This document shows positions 24,823 through 34,416 of a stretch of DNA of 64,000 nt, in pieces. A program made the translations under genes and the position numbers. Source of the stretch: Rhodobacterales bacterium RIFCSPHIGHO2_02_FULL_62_130 (GTDB lineage: Bacteria; Pseudomonadota; Alphaproteobacteria; Rhodobacterales; Rhodobacteraceae); NCBI GenBank assembly GCA_001828855.1, contig MHZT01000033.1:1-64000 (forward strand), read 5' to 3'. Position 1 is the first letter of the stretch. Every line of letters begins with the position of its first letter. Below the pieces are notes generated by a model. That model was not told the origin of the DNA. It did not search any database and worked only from the letters and a program-made list of their open reading frames with translations.

Positions 24823-26667
24823 ATGCTGACTCAGTTGAGCCTGTCCATACCTCTGAAGGACCGCGAAACTGGCTTTTCTTACCTTTCGCGACTGGCAGCG
24901 CGCCACGGGCTGTCAGCGCAGACATTTGCCCTCGACTTCGGCCTGACCTTCCGTGCCATCATCGATGGCGACAGGTTGGCTCTGGCTGAACTTGCAACCC
25001 TGGGCGGGGTCGAACCTGACGCATTGCAGGGTTGGAGCCCGCTGCATGCCGATGGGCGCGTTCACTTCTTTCGAGGCGAGGAATTCCATGCAAAGGCGAT
25101 CAAGCCGACGACCATTCGCGGTTGCCCGATATGTCTGAAGGCCGACGCGTTGGCGTCCGACCGGCCAGCGGCAGAAGCGATGGCAGTTCGGGGGCACTGG
25201 TTGCCGTTGCCAGCTATGCTGTGTCTGGAACATCATCATCCTCTGGTGCCCCTTTGGACGGCCGCTGACCCATACGAGCGTTATGATGTTGTCGGTCAGT
25301 TCCGCGGGATTGCTGACAGTATCATCTCCGGAGCAATGGACTCGCCATTGCGAGAGCCTCGGCCCTATGACCTATGGCTTGAAGCGCGCTTGACTGGACA
25401 TCGTACTGGCGATTGGCTGGACCAATTCTCGCTCTACCCAGCAGCCCATTTTTGCCAGCTTCTTGGTCGCGCGATCTACACTTTGAAGGTTCCCAAAACA
25501 CGCGCGCTGAAGCCGGAGCAAGCCTGGATTCCCTTCGACCTCGGCTACCGCTTTGCCAGCCGAGGGGAGGCCTCCATTCGTAAGGTCTTGACGGAGTTGC
25601 AGGAAGAAGCGGAGAGCCCCAGTGCAGGGCCGAAGAAGATCTTCGGTGACCTGTACGACCGGTTGGCCTTCGACCTGATGTCAGAGGATTACCGTCCCTT
25701 CAGGGATTTGCTGCGCGACCATATCGCAACGACCTGGCCACTGGGGCCGGGGGACGAATTGATGGGCGAACCTGTGCGCGGGCGCCGGCTCCATTCGATC
25801 CTGACGGCCGAGAAAGTGACTGGTATCGATGCAAGGCGTTTGCGGAAGTTGCTTGCGGAGGGGGGATGGGTCGCACCTGCGGGCGAAGGCAAACCAAATG
25901 CCTGGGAGTTGGTCGATGCGGAGGCGTTGGAACCCTTCTTGGCAAGTTTACGACAGAAGGTCTCTGCCCTTGACCTGCAGGCGGCGCTCGGGATGTCACG
26001 GTCACATTTCGAGCTACTGCGAAAAGATGGCTACCTTGCGCCTGATCTGGATGGCAGCGACCACAAGCCGCTTTGGGACCTTGGCGCCGCCCGGAAGTTC
26101 ATTACCGACCTGCTCACCGGGGCTGAGCCGATCTACCTGCCAATGCACGACTGGTGCGATATTCCCAAGGCTGCCCAGAGACTACGTATCAGTCCTGGGA
26201 TGATCGTCGCTTTGATCTTGGACCGGAAGTTGGCTCGCGTTGGGCGGTATGTCGGCAAGGACGGGTATACTTCGATCCTGGTCAATCTGGCAGACGTTGA
26301 AAGGCATCTGCAGCGCCCAGAGGCCAAGGGGCTGACGATCGAACTCTTCGCCAAAACGATCGGGCTTAAGCCTGCGGCTGCAGGCTATCTGGTCAAGAAT
26401 GGTCATGTCGCGTCGACCATCGGGACCAACCCCAAGACCAAGGAGATACAACGGTATTTGTCTTCGGCTGACATCGAGGCGTTCAGCCGTGAATTCGTCC
26501 CGCTGCGGGCGCTTGCCGGCTTGATGGGGCTTTCCTGGCAACAACTGCGACAGGATCTTCTTGCGGTTCATGCCGCCCCGTTCGCTCCTGACGGGCGCGA
26601 CCTCGGGGCGATCTACGAATGGTCAGAGATCGAAAACAAGCTCTGGTGCCGCTTGGAGCGGACTTAA
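24823..26667 (+). CDS. tniQ: TniQ-family protein, copy 1
   Basis: A 614-residue protein. The N-terminal TniQ domain has YLSRLAARHGL, the zinc-finger set CPIC (101-104), GHW (124-126) and CLEH (134-137), and PLVPLW. The long C-terminal part has helix-turn-helix-like repeats (VSALDLQAALGMSRSHFELL, DIPKAAQRLRISPGMIVALI). TniQ/TnsD proteins choose target sites for Tn7- and Tn5053-like transposons, but no TnsB, TnsC or TniA/TniB gene lies in the window. The ATG at 24823 was chosen as it opens the TniQ domain. A second copy of the same length lies convergently at 27102-28946. Nothing was recognised in the 244 bp upstream. Confidence 0.85.
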   Translation: MLTQLSLSIPLKDRETGFSYLSRLAARHGLSAQTFALDFGLTFRAIIDGDRLALAELATLGGVEPDALQGWSPLHADGRVHFFRGEEFHAKAIKPTTIRGCPICLKADALASDRPAAEAMAVRGHWLPLPAMLCLEHHHPLVPLWTAADPYERYDVVGQFRGIADSIISGAMDSPLREPRPYDLWLEARLTGHRTGDWLDQFSLYPAAHFCQLLGRAIYTLKVPKTRALKPEQAWIPFDLGYRFASRGEASIRKVLTELQEEAESPSAGPKKIFGDLYDRLAFDLMSEDYRPFRDLLRDHIATTWPLGPGDELMGEPVRGRRLHSILTAEKVTGIDARRLRKLLAEGGWVAPAGEGKPNAWELVDAEALEPFLASLRQKVSALDLQAALGMSRSHFELLRKDGYLAPDLDGSDHKPLWDLGAARKFITDLLTGAEPIYLPMHDWCDIPKAAQRLRISPGMIVALILDRKLARVGRYVGKDGYTSILVNLADVERHLQRPEAKGLTIELFAKTIGLKPAAAGYLVKNGHVASTIGTNPKTKEIQRYLSSADIEAFSREFVPLRALAGLMGLSWQQLRQDLLAVHAAPFAPDGRDLGAIYEWSEIENKLWCRLERT

Positions 26668-26761
26668 GTTCCTCCAAATGAGCGCAACTCATCTACAGCG
26701 CATTAAAAACGATCTGTTTTCGCCCCGCAACGAGATCGACTCCAGGGGGTGGCAAGTTTTT

Positions 26762-26780
26762 GATTTTAGTAGATAAAATC
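26762..26780 (+). terminator. Hairpin after tniQ copy 1
   Basis: GATTTTA and TAAAATC form a perfect 7-bp stem with the loop GTAGA, 95 bp after the stop codon. It may end the tniQ transcript. A matching hairpin follows copy 2. Confidence 0.4.
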
Positions 26781-26818
26781 TGCCACAGATCGGTTGTGAA
26801 TTCTGGCGCCAGATTCCA

Positions 26819-26943
26819 CTTGACAACGAGTGCGCAAGCTCATGCTTGCGATTGCGCACTCTTATGCTTTTTTAGGCTCTCCGAGCCAGAGAAAGCATAA
26901 GAGTGCGCAAAAGCAAGGAAATGCCTGCGCACTCTCTGTCAAG
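26819..26943. repeat. 125-bp imperfect palindrome midway between the two tniQ genes
   Basis: Three nested inverted repeats share one centre at base 26881. The outer arms are 26819-26839 and 26923-26943 (21 bp, 18 matching, beginning CTTGACA). The inner arms are 26852-26870 and 26892-26910 (19 bp, perfect). The core is GGCTC/GAGCC at 26875-26879 and 26883-26887. The 9-mer GAGTGCGCA occurs four times in alternating orientation. A separate 7-bp hairpin (26833-26839/26844-26850) sits in the left half. The structure could be a bidirectional terminator, a transposon end pair or a recombination site. Confidence 0.8.
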
Positions 26944-26994
26944 AGCAAATTCAGGCCGCATTGCGTGACTGAGCTGGACAGCTGAATTTCGTTC

Positions 26995-27019
26995 AAAATC
27001 AACTCATTGAATTGATTTT
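26995..27019 (-). terminator. Hairpin after tniQ copy 2
   Basis: AAAATCAA and TTGATTTT form a perfect 8-bp stem with a 9-nt loop, about 83 bp beyond the stop of the minus-strand tniQ. It mirrors the hairpin at 26762-26780. Confidence 0.4.
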
Positions 27020-27101
27020 CAGCACCCGCTGCGCGTTTTGCAGGGCGCATCGATCTTTTTTGTTGGTGCGTTCACTGGAATTTCGGACGACAGAGCGGAA
27101 G

Positions 27102-28946
27102 TTACGTACGCGGCCATCGGCACCAGAGCCGGTCTTCGATTTCGGACCACTGGTAAATCGCCCCAAGATCGTGCCCATCTGGGGTAAACGGCGTGATGCG
27201 CGCGATGAGAAGATCCTGGCGCAATTGCTGCCAGGATAGACCCATTCGCGTGGCCAGCGCCCTTAGGGGAACAAAGCGTCGGTTGAACGCCCCGATATCA
27301 GACGGCGACAGGAAGCGTTGCGTCTCCTTGGTCTTGGGGTTCGTTCCGACAGTCGATGCAATATGGCCCTCACGGACCAGATAGCCGGCCGCCGCAGGCT
27401 TCAACCCGTTGGTCTTGGCAAAGAGTTCGACGCTCAGTCCCTTCGCCTCTGGGCGCTGCAGATGCCGTTCAACATCCGCCAGATCGACGAGGATCGACGT
27501 ATAGCCCTCCTTCCCGACATAGCGCCCGACGCGGGCGATTTTCCGATCCAGGATCAAGCCAACAATCGTCCCAGGGCTGATCCGAAGCCGCTGTGCCGCC
27601 TTCGGGATATCGCACCAGTCATGCATGGGTAGATAGATCGGCTCGGCACCGGTCAGCAGGTCCGTGATGAACTTCCGTGCCGCCCCCAGATCCCAGAGTG
27701 GCTTGTGGTCGCGGCCATCAAGGTCAGGTGCAAGATAGCCGTCCTTCCGTAGCAACTCAAAATGCGACCGCGACATGCCAAGCGCGGCCTGCAGATCCAA
27801 AGCCGAAACCTTCTGCTTCAGGCCTGCCAGAAAGGGTTCAATGGCGGCAGCATCGACCAACTCCCACGCATTCGGCTTGCCTTCGGTTGCTGGTCCAATC
27901 CAACCCCCGTCGACAAGAAGCTTACGCAACCGACGCACATCGATCCCAGTGGCGCGTTCCGCGGTCAAAAGGGAATGCAGCCGGCGTTCGCGCACCGGTT
28001 CTCCCATCAACTCGTCCCCTGGCCCAAGTGGCCAGGTGGTCGCGATATGGTCGCGCAGCAATTCCCGGAATGGACGGTATTCCTCCGAGGTCAGGTCAAA
28101 AGCCAACCGGTCATAAAGATCGCCGAAGATCGCCTTCGGGCCGGCACTAGGGCTTTCCGCTTCTTCCTGCAACTCCATCAGAGCTTTGCGAATTGCGCCT
28201 TCCCCCTTGCTGGCAAAGCGATAACCGAAGTCGAAGGTCATCCAAGATTGCTCGGGCTTCATTGGCCGCGTCTTGGGTATCTTCAGCGTGAAGAAGGCAC
28301 GGCCGAGCAGTTGGCAAAAATGCGCCGCCGGATAAAGGGCAAATTGATCCAGCCAGCCGTCCCCGCAGTGCCCATTAAGCCGTGCTTCCAACCATAGATC
28401 GTAGGCCCTTGGTTCGCGCAGAGGCTGGTCGAGTTCCCCATTGAGCACCGCATCGGCAATCCCGCGAAACTGGGCAACAACGTCGTAGCGTTCGTATGGG
28501 TCGGCGGCCGTCCAAAGAGGCACCAAGGGGTGGTCATGTTCGAGGCAAAGCATGGCCGGCGTTGGCAACCAATGACCCCTGATTGCCATGGCCTCCGCCG
28601 CCGGACGATTGGATGTCGCTACATCAGCCCGCAGGCAAATCGGACAGCCTTTGATTGTTGTCGGCTTGATAGCCTTTGCATGGAATTCCTCGCCCCGAAA
28701 CACATGGGCGCGACCTTCGGAATGGACAGGGCTCCAATACTGCAACGCTGTAAAATCCACCCCGCCCAAGTTCGCCAGGTCAGTGAGAGCTGCTCGGTCT
28801 CCATCTATGACCGCCCGGAATGTCAGACCGAAGTCCAGGGAAAATGATTGCGGCGACAGCCCATGTCGTGCTGCAAGTCGGGAAAGAAAGGAAAAGCCGG
28901 TCTCGCGAGCTTTCAGGCGCACCGATAGGCTCAGAGGAGTTAGCAT
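27102..28946 (-). CDS. tniQ: TniQ-family protein, copy 2, convergent with copy 1
   Basis: A 614-residue protein that aligns with copy 1 from end to end without an obvious gap; by eye about four in five residues are identical. The zinc-finger residues (CPIC, GHW, CLEH) and helix-turn-helix repeats are kept. Differences are scattered and mostly conservative, so both copies look selected for function. The similarity stops at the start codons: the upstream 5' regions differ. In the 290 bp upstream (28947-29236) no gene was recognised. No transposase partner is present. Confidence 0.85.
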   Translation of the reverse strand: MLTPLSLSVRLKARETGFSFLSRLAARHGLSPQSFSLDFGLTFRAVIDGDRAALTDLANLGGVDFTALQYWSPVHSEGRAHVFRGEEFHAKAIKPTTIKGCPICLRADVATSNRPAAEAMAIRGHWLPTPAMLCLEHDHPLVPLWTAADPYERYDVVAQFRGIADAVLNGELDQPLREPRAYDLWLEARLNGHCGDGWLDQFALYPAAHFCQLLGRAFFTLKIPKTRPMKPEQSWMTFDFGYRFASKGEGAIRKALMELQEEAESPSAGPKAIFGDLYDRLAFDLTSEEYRPFRELLRDHIATTWPLGPGDELMGEPVRERRLHSLLTAERATGIDVRRLRKLLVDGGWIGPATEGKPNAWELVDAAAIEPFLAGLKQKVSALDLQAALGMSRSHFELLRKDGYLAPDLDGRDHKPLWDLGAARKFITDLLTGAEPIYLPMHDWCDIPKAAQRLRISPGTIVGLILDRKIARVGRYVGKEGYTSILVDLADVERHLQRPEAKGLSVELFAKTNGLKPAAAGYLVREGHIASTVGTNPKTKETQRFLSPSDIGAFNRRFVPLRALATRMGLSWQQLRQDLLIARITPFTPDGHDLGAIYQWSEIEDRLWCRWPRT

Positions 28947-29236
28947 CGTGGCTCGGCTTTCGGGATGGATCGGCGATGGCTAAGTGTGGCCGGGCGGAGT
29001 ACATACTTTCAAGTGGTCAAAGGATTTTCTCGAGTTTCTTGGATAGCCTTTTAGTTGCAAGGCCGCAGCATGCCTTGATTGTGGTTGTAACGGCAAGAAA
29101 TTCCAGCCAAGACATTTTGCAGCAGGTTGCTGCCCTAAACAGAAAGCCTCAACTCAACACGACGGCCCACCGCGAAGGCTTACTTTCGAACTCATTGTGG
29201 GTTCTTGAAAATTGGGTACACTTTCAATGGTGACAA

Positions 29237-30361
29237 TCAGAACTTGAAGCCACCACCGACAATTTCCGGCGACAAAGGGATTGCGTTATCGTTCAATCGC
29301 TTACGAAGAGTATCACGATCTGGAAGTGTGATGTCATAAGGGCTCGCAAGCTCCCTCTCGACGGCCTGAGCAAGGCTGGTCAGCTCACCGGAAAGTTTCA
29401 CAAGGCCCTCCCATTTTACAGCCTCATCCAAGATCCGCCGTGTCCCATCTGGAGTCATAAGAGAAGTCGCTCGAGAATAATCACGAGATAATTCATCGAG
29501 CCAACGCTCTACGCCCGACAGGATCATCAGGTCACGTGCTACGAGGTGAGTGATGTAGTGATTTGGGCAATGGTAAATGAGGCTGCCGATGTCGTAACTA
29601 CTGAGCGCAATTTCCATCTCTGCATCGTTCTTAACGTTTTTGGCCAAGCGGATACCCATGCGGGCGCCGTCATTGGTTTGGTGGGCTTTGACGGTGATTT
29701 CGGCAATATAAAGGAAAGGATAATTGGTGATGTGCTCGCGCGTGTACTTGTTGACGATCTCGACGCCGCGCTGCGCTTCTTCAAGCGTCTGCTGATAATT
29801 TGCGGTGTCCAACCAGTTCGACGGAACTACATCGATTTTGCGCCGAAAGGCGCCATCCGAAAGCTGAATTGATTTAGCGGGCGTCTTGTCAACTTTCGCC
29901 CCCCAGAAACGGCGTTCCAAGACCTCTTCCGATTTGGCTCTGAGAAGCAGGACGTCGTCGGCCACCGTACCGACGCCTGAATACGGGAGGTAAGACTTTA
30001 AGCTCCCTTCACAGTATTGCCGGCGTAGGCAAACGCCTTCGATAACGAGCAGGTCCACATCACTGACTCCACGGATATGGACATTAAGAGGGACCGAACC
30101 CTGAAGCCGGAAGGCAGGATACTTCCCTTCCGAAGAAAGGCCTTCCTTCAGGTTACGCTCGACCTTCTCTGCTTCTTCGTGGGAAATCTGGGTTGACCGC
30201 GGATCAACCTCCTGCATCGCACCGAGGGCATACTTCGTCGCCTTACTCGTAGTGCGCTTTTCGTAAGCCTCGCCAAAACCCTGTGAGTTAAGAACGATGT
30301 TTTGATCGTCTATCCGCCGCATACGCAAACGCGCAAGTCGATCATCAAAATTACGCGGCAT
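29237..30361 (-). CDS. CBASS CD-NTase (cyclic oligonucleotide synthase)
   Basis: A 374-residue nucleotidyltransferase. The catalytic pattern of the cGAS/DncV-like fold is visible: GS at 88-89 (RLQGSVPLN), SDVDLLVIE with Asp101 and Asp103, and the third acidic residue in RKIDVVPSNW (Asp177). On phage infection such enzymes make cyclic di- or trinucleotides. The ATG at 30361 overlaps the upstream effector gene by 11 bp and has GAGGGG before it. With the Cap15-like neighbour it forms a minimal type I CBASS. The product nucleotide and clade cannot be fixed from sequence. Confidence 0.85.
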   Translation of the reverse strand: MPRNFDDRLARLRMRRIDDQNIVLNSQGFGEAYEKRTTSKATKYALGAMQEVDPRSTQISHEEAEKVERNLKEGLSSEGKYPAFRLQGSVPLNVHIRGVSDVDLLVIEGVCLRRQYCEGSLKSYLPYSGVGTVADDVLLLRAKSEEVLERRFWGAKVDKTPAKSIQLSDGAFRRKIDVVPSNWLDTANYQQTLEEAQRGVEIVNKYTREHITNYPFLYIAEITVKAHQTNDGARMGIRLAKNVKNDAEMEIALSSYDIGSLIYHCPNHYITHLVARDLMILSGVERWLDELSRDYSRATSLMTPDGTRRILDEAVKWEGLVKLSGELTSLAQAVERELASPYDITLPDRDTLRKRLNDNAIPLSPEIVGGGFKF

Positions 30362-30983
30362 CGGGAACACCCCTCTTCAAATTCATGGTTCCATACGTGA
30401 AGCGGCCGCCGCCGTTGAAATAACTGCCTTCCGCTGACTGAAGGCCAGGTTCGAACAGTAGTTCGCAGTGGCCTATATGGGCCTGAAGCTCCGGCTCCCC
30501 CGGTTTCGGCTGGTTCCTATAACTGTAGATGAGCCTGTACCGACGGCCCTCCGGGACCAGAGCCGCCGAGATGCTGTGCGATCCGCTCTGTGCCGTGCGG
30601 AGGCAAACGAAGATCTTCTCGTATTTCTGGGTAATCTCGACTTGACCGGACCATTGCCATTTTGGTTGATGGTCTTGGCCGTAGGACACACCGTCAAGTG
30701 ACCAGGTTCCGGAAACATCCGGAATGCCGACGACAGAGCGAATTCCCCACCAGCGCCATCCAAACCTGTCGAACAAAAGGAACATGATCCCGAAAACTGC
30801 GGCCCCCGTGACCGGCCAGAGTACGAACTCCGGCAAGCTCTGATATCCGGCATCACGCGCTAGGGTTAAGATAAGTCCCGCACCTACAGTCAAGGCACCG
30901 GCGATTGTTCCGGCGAAGAAGGCGATGTACATGCCAATCTTGGATCGGCTGTGACCAACGACTGAATATTCATGCTCAGACAA
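30351..30983 (-). CDS. cap15: CBASS effector Cap15 (two TM helices plus beta-barrel sensor)
   Basis: A 210-residue protein with two membrane helices (about residues 17-40 and 51-72) followed by a beta-rich domain beginning DVSGTWSLDGVSY, with repeated short strands (VEITQKYEKIFVCLRT, RYRLIYSYRN, CELLFEPG, GTMNLKRG). This is the layout of the S-2TMbeta/Cap15 effector, whose barrel binds a cyclic dinucleotide and whose helices then disrupt the inner membrane. It starts with TTG at 30983, supported by GAGAGG upstream; no better ATG precedes the first helix. It is directly followed by the CD-NTase. Confidence 0.8.
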   Translation of the reverse strand: MSEHEYSVVGHSRSKIGMYIAFFAGTIAGALTVGAGLILTLARDAGYQSLPEFVLWPVTGAAVFGIMFLLFDRFGWRWWGIRSVVGIPDVSGTWSLDGVSYGQDHQPKWQWSGQVEITQKYEKIFVCLRTAQSGSHSISAALVPEGRRYRLIYSYRNQPKPGEPELQAHIGHCELLFEPGLQSAEGSYFNGGGRFTYGTMNLKRGVPDAA

Positions 30984-31284
30984 GATGTGCCTCTCAGATC
31001 AGGCCCATTTTGCGACTCGAGCCATGGTAGTCACTAAATCTAGCAGTATGCGGTATAATTCTCAATTAAACGGAAGGCGCGTATTCTCTTTTTGTTCAAA
31101 TGGCCTTTACCTGTCCGCTTCGCGCTTGACCAAGGCGAAGAACGACAACACGTGAATGAATTCGTCTTCTTTTCACGAAGATCCAAGATTTCTGATGGTC
31201 GGCACCTGGAGACGTGGCTCCAACGGCGAGAAAATTTGCACGGCGAAGTAGGGTCAGATTTGGGTGCCGATTGGCATTCACCAT
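30984..31284. other. Intergenic stretch with no gene recognised
   Basis: About 300 bp between the CBASS pair and the hsdR stop. It is AT-richer on the left. It should hold the CBASS promoter on the minus strand and the end of the restriction operon. No convincing coding sequence, hairpin or repeat was seen. Confidence 0.5.
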
Positions 31285-34200
31285 TCACGCGAAAGCTTTG
31301 GCGAGAACCTCCGCCTGTTGCAGGACCTTCTTCACGGATTCCGCCTGCAGATCTGGCGGGAATCCATGCTTCTTCAATATCCTCTTGATCGTGACCCGCA
31401 TCTTCGTCCGCACATTCTGCTTCCTCCACCAATCTACCGAGGACGTGTTTTGCACGGCGGTGACCAGTTCCTGGGCAATAACCCGCAGCTCCTCATTCCC
31501 CATCAGTTCCCTGGCGCTGTCGTTCTGGGCCAGGGCATCGTAGAAAGCGACCTCTTCGGCAGTCAGGCCATCGGCCGGCTGCTTTTGGAGCTCCTTCGCC
31601 ATGTCGATCATTTCCTTGATGACCTGGATCGCATCGATGCTCCGGTTATGGTAACGCGCCATGGCGTCCTGAAGCCGCTTTGAGAATGCCTCGTTCTGGG
31701 TTTTGTTCGTGCGGGTTCTGGTTCGAATTTCACCGTTCAAGAGTTGCTTCAAAGCTTCGACGGCGAGATTCTTGTAAGGGGTATTCTTGAGGCCCAGGAG
31801 GAAGTCTTCGCTCAAGACGCTGATGTCGGGCTTGTCGATGCCGGCCGCTTCCAGGATATCGATCACCTCTGTCGATGCCACGGCGCGGTTCAGAAGCTGC
31901 GCGATTGCCAGCTCTGCTTCCTCTGCTGTCCGGGCAGTGCGTGTCGAAGCGTCCATCTTACGGATGGCTGCCTGCACTGCCACGAAGAAGCCGACCTCAT
32001 CCTTGATCGTGCTCGCCTCGGCCGAGCCGGCGGCGATCCGGAAAGCGCGGACGAGTCCGGCGACAGCCTTCATGAAACGCTTCTTCGAGTCTTCGCGGTT
32101 GGCAGCTTCCTTACCGGCAACTTTGAGGGTCAAGGCGTGCTCGATAGCCAGGGGCAGCATCTTGATACGGTCTGCGGCCGTTCCCTTGACTGCATCCATG
32201 TAGGGTACGCCGAAAAACATGTCGCGCATGATGTCCATCTGCGTCCGCAGGGCAAACACCGCTTCGTCTTGATTAATCCCCGTCTGCTTCTGATCGGCGT
32301 TCGAATAGTGTTTCAAAGCTTTCTTCAGATCGGCCGCCAGACCAATGTAATCCACGACAAGGCCGGCCGGTTTGGATCCGAACACCCGATTGATCCGGGT
32401 AATTGCCTGCATCAAGCCATGCCCTTTCATGGGTTTGTCGACATAGAGGGTATGCATGCAAGGCGCATCAAACCCAGTCAGCCACATGTCTCGGACGATC
32501 ACCAGCTTCAAGCCATCAGAGGGGTCGCGATACCTTGTCCGAAGGGTCTCGAGGCGGGCCTTTGATCGGATATGGGGTTGATATTCCGCAGGATCTTGGG
32601 CCGCGCCAGTCATGACAACTTTCACGGCACCGTCGGCGTCCTCATCGGCGTGCCAGTCTGGGTGCGCGGCTACGATCCGGTTGTAAACCTCGACGCAAAT
32701 GCGGCGGGACATGCAGACGATCATCGCCTTGCCGCCGTCCATGGCTTCGATGCGCGCATTGAAGTGCTGAAGAATGTCGGCGACCACAGCATCAAGGCGA
32801 GGCTCCGCGCCAACAAGCTTTTCCAACTGCGTCCATTTGGACGACATCGCACCTTTGCTGTCCGCGTCAAACTCGACCCCGTCAGCCTCGGCGTCTTCAA
32901 TAATCTCTTCAAATTCAGCGTCGATGATCTCGCCAATATCCTTGGCCAGCTCGATCTTGGCGACCCGGCCTTCATAGTAGATCGGAACAGTTGCGCCGTC
33001 CGACACGGCTTGGGCGACGTCGTAGACGTCAATGTAATCCCCAAAGACAGCTTGCGTGTCAGCGCCCACCAACTCGATTGGGGTGCCGGTGAAGCCGACG
33101 TAGACAGCGTTCGGCAGGGCGGTGCGAAGGTGATGGGCAAACCCGTATTTTGTCTCGCCCGTTTCTCGGCTGACCTTGGCTTCGAACCCATACTGGGACC
33201 GGTGAGCTTCGTCTGCGAACACCACCACGTTCGAGCGGTCGGTCAGCACCCCGAAATCGGTCTCGCCTTTCCCTGGTCGGAACTTCTGGATGGTGGCGAA
33301 AATCACCCCGCCGACCTTTCGATCGGCGAGCTTTTTCCGCAGATCCGGCACATCTTCTGCCTGAACGGGTGTTTCCCCGAAAAGTGCTGCACAACGTGCA
33401 AACGTGGCAAAGAGCTGGTTGTCGAGGTCGTTGCGGTCGGTGATGACCACCAGCGTCGGGTTCTCAAGGCGCGGATCTCGCATGAGGCGCCCGCCAAGGA
33501 AGGTCATCAGGAGTGATTTTCCCGACCCCTGCGTATGCCACATTACCCCTCCTCGGCCATCCTCATCACGAGCATCGATGACGGCCTTCACGCCTTTCCT
33601 GACGGCATGGAATTGGTGATAACCTGCGATCTTCTTGATCGGGCCTTTGCCTTCATCCTCGAAAACTGTGCAGAAGCGCATCATTTCGAGAATGACGCCT
33701 TGGTTGAGAAGGCCGTGCATCAGTGTGTGCAGCGCCAATGCCGACCCGTCTTCTACCAGCGTCTCGCCATCCACGGTGCGCCAACGCATGAAGCGATCGT
33801 AGTTGGCGGACAACGACGCGTAGCGTGCTGTGACCCCCTCGGAGATCACGTTGAAAGCATTGGTTCTGAAAAGATCGGGGACCTGCGACTTGTAGGTTTC
33901 GATCTGGTTGTAAGCACCCTTCAGTGTTCCGGTCTGGGTCCCCTTCAGTTCAACCACGATGATTGGCATGCCGTTCAGGAAGACCAGAACATCCGTCCGG
34001 CGCGAGCTTTTCCCGACCACTTCGAACTGGTTTACCACCAACCAGTCGTTGTCCTTGTTGTCCCAGTCCACCAGGCGGGCGATGGCGTTACGCTCTTCTC
34101 CACCTTCAAACCATGTGACGGGAACCCCGCTCGTGATCAGGCCATGGATCCTGCGATTTTCAGAAAGCGGATCCCCGGCGAATTTTGTGTCACGGATTTC

Positions 34201-34416
34201 GTTCAAGGCCGTACGAACTGGGTCATCTGGCAGTTTCGGGTTCAGGCGACGGATGGCATCTTCCAGCCTGCCCAGGATGAGCACGTCGTGAAAACTGTCC
34301 CGGACAGGGTTCTCGGCCTCAGGTGAAAGGGCCGAGCCATGCAAGTAATGGAAGCCAAGCCCCTGCAGCTCGCCAAGCGCCCACTGTTCCAGATCATCTT
34401 CGGATGCAAAGGCCAT
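31285..34416 (-). CDS. hsdR: Type I restriction endonuclease, R subunit
   Basis: A 1043-residue HsdR. The N-terminal nuclease has Asp142, Glu156 and Lys158 in [19 protein letters not shown]; the motor has Walker A HTQGSGKS (294-301), [10 protein letters not shown] (DEAH at 402-405), GFTGTPIE and [20 protein letters not shown]. It translocates and cuts DNA that lacks the HsdM methylation. The start overlaps the upstream nuclease-like gene by one base of ATGA. It is the last gene of a tightly coupled minus-strand operon. All catalytic motifs are intact. Confidence 0.95.
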   Translation of the reverse strand: MAFASEDDLEQWALGELQGLGFHYLHGSALSPEAENPVRDSFHDVLILGRLEDAIRRLNPKLPDDPVRTALNEIRDTKFAGDPLSENRRIHGLITSGVPVTWFEGGEERNAIARLVDWDNKDNDWLVVNQFEVVGKSSRRTDVLVFLNGMPIIVVELKGTQTGTLKGAYNQIETYKSQVPDLFRTNAFNVISEGVTARYASLSANYDRFMRWRTVDGETLVEDGSALALHTLMHGLLNQGVILEMMRFCTVFEDEGKGPIKKIAGYHQFHAVRKGVKAVIDARDEDGRGGVMWHTQGSGKSLLMTFLGGRLMRDPRLENPTLVVITDRNDLDNQLFATFARCAALFGETPVQAEDVPDLRKKLADRKVGGVIFATIQKFRPGKGETDFGVLTDRSNVVVFADEAHRSQYGFEAKVSRETGETKYGFAHHLRTALPNAVYVGFTGTPIELVGADTQAVFGDYIDVYDVAQAVSDGATVPIYYEGRVAKIELAKDIGEIIDAEFEEIIEDAEADGVEFDADSKGAMSSKWTQLEKLVGAEPRLDAVVADILQHFNARIEAMDGGKAMIVCMSRRICVEVYNRIVAAHPDWHADEDADGAVKVVMTGAAQDPAEYQPHIRSKARLETLRTRYRDPSDGLKLVIVRDMWLTGFDAPCMHTLYVDKPMKGHGLMQAITRINRVFGSKPAGLVVDYIGLAADLKKALKHYSNADQKQTGINQDEAVFALRTQMDIMRDMFFGVPYMDAVKGTAADRIKMLPLAIEHALTLKVAGKEAANREDSKKRFMKAVAGLVRAFRIAAGSAEASTIKDEVGFFVAVQAAIRKMDASTRTARTAEEAELAIAQLLNRAVASTEVIDILEAAGIDKPDISVLSEDFLLGLKNTPYKNLAVEALKQLLNGEIRTRTRTNKTQNEAFSKRLQDAMARYHNRSIDAIQVIKEMIDMAKELQKQPADGLTAEEVAFYDALAQNDSARELMGNEELRVIAQELVTAVQNTSSVDWWRKQNVRTKMRVTIKRILKKHGFPPDLQAESVKKVLQQAEVLAKAFA

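Noticed and set aside
26852-26910. Telomere-resolvase (TelA/ResT) or XerC/D dif-like site at the perfect inner palindrome
   Set aside because: The centre is not a continuous palindrome, no resolvase gene is present, and the resemblance of GCATAAG to a Xer arm is too short to count.
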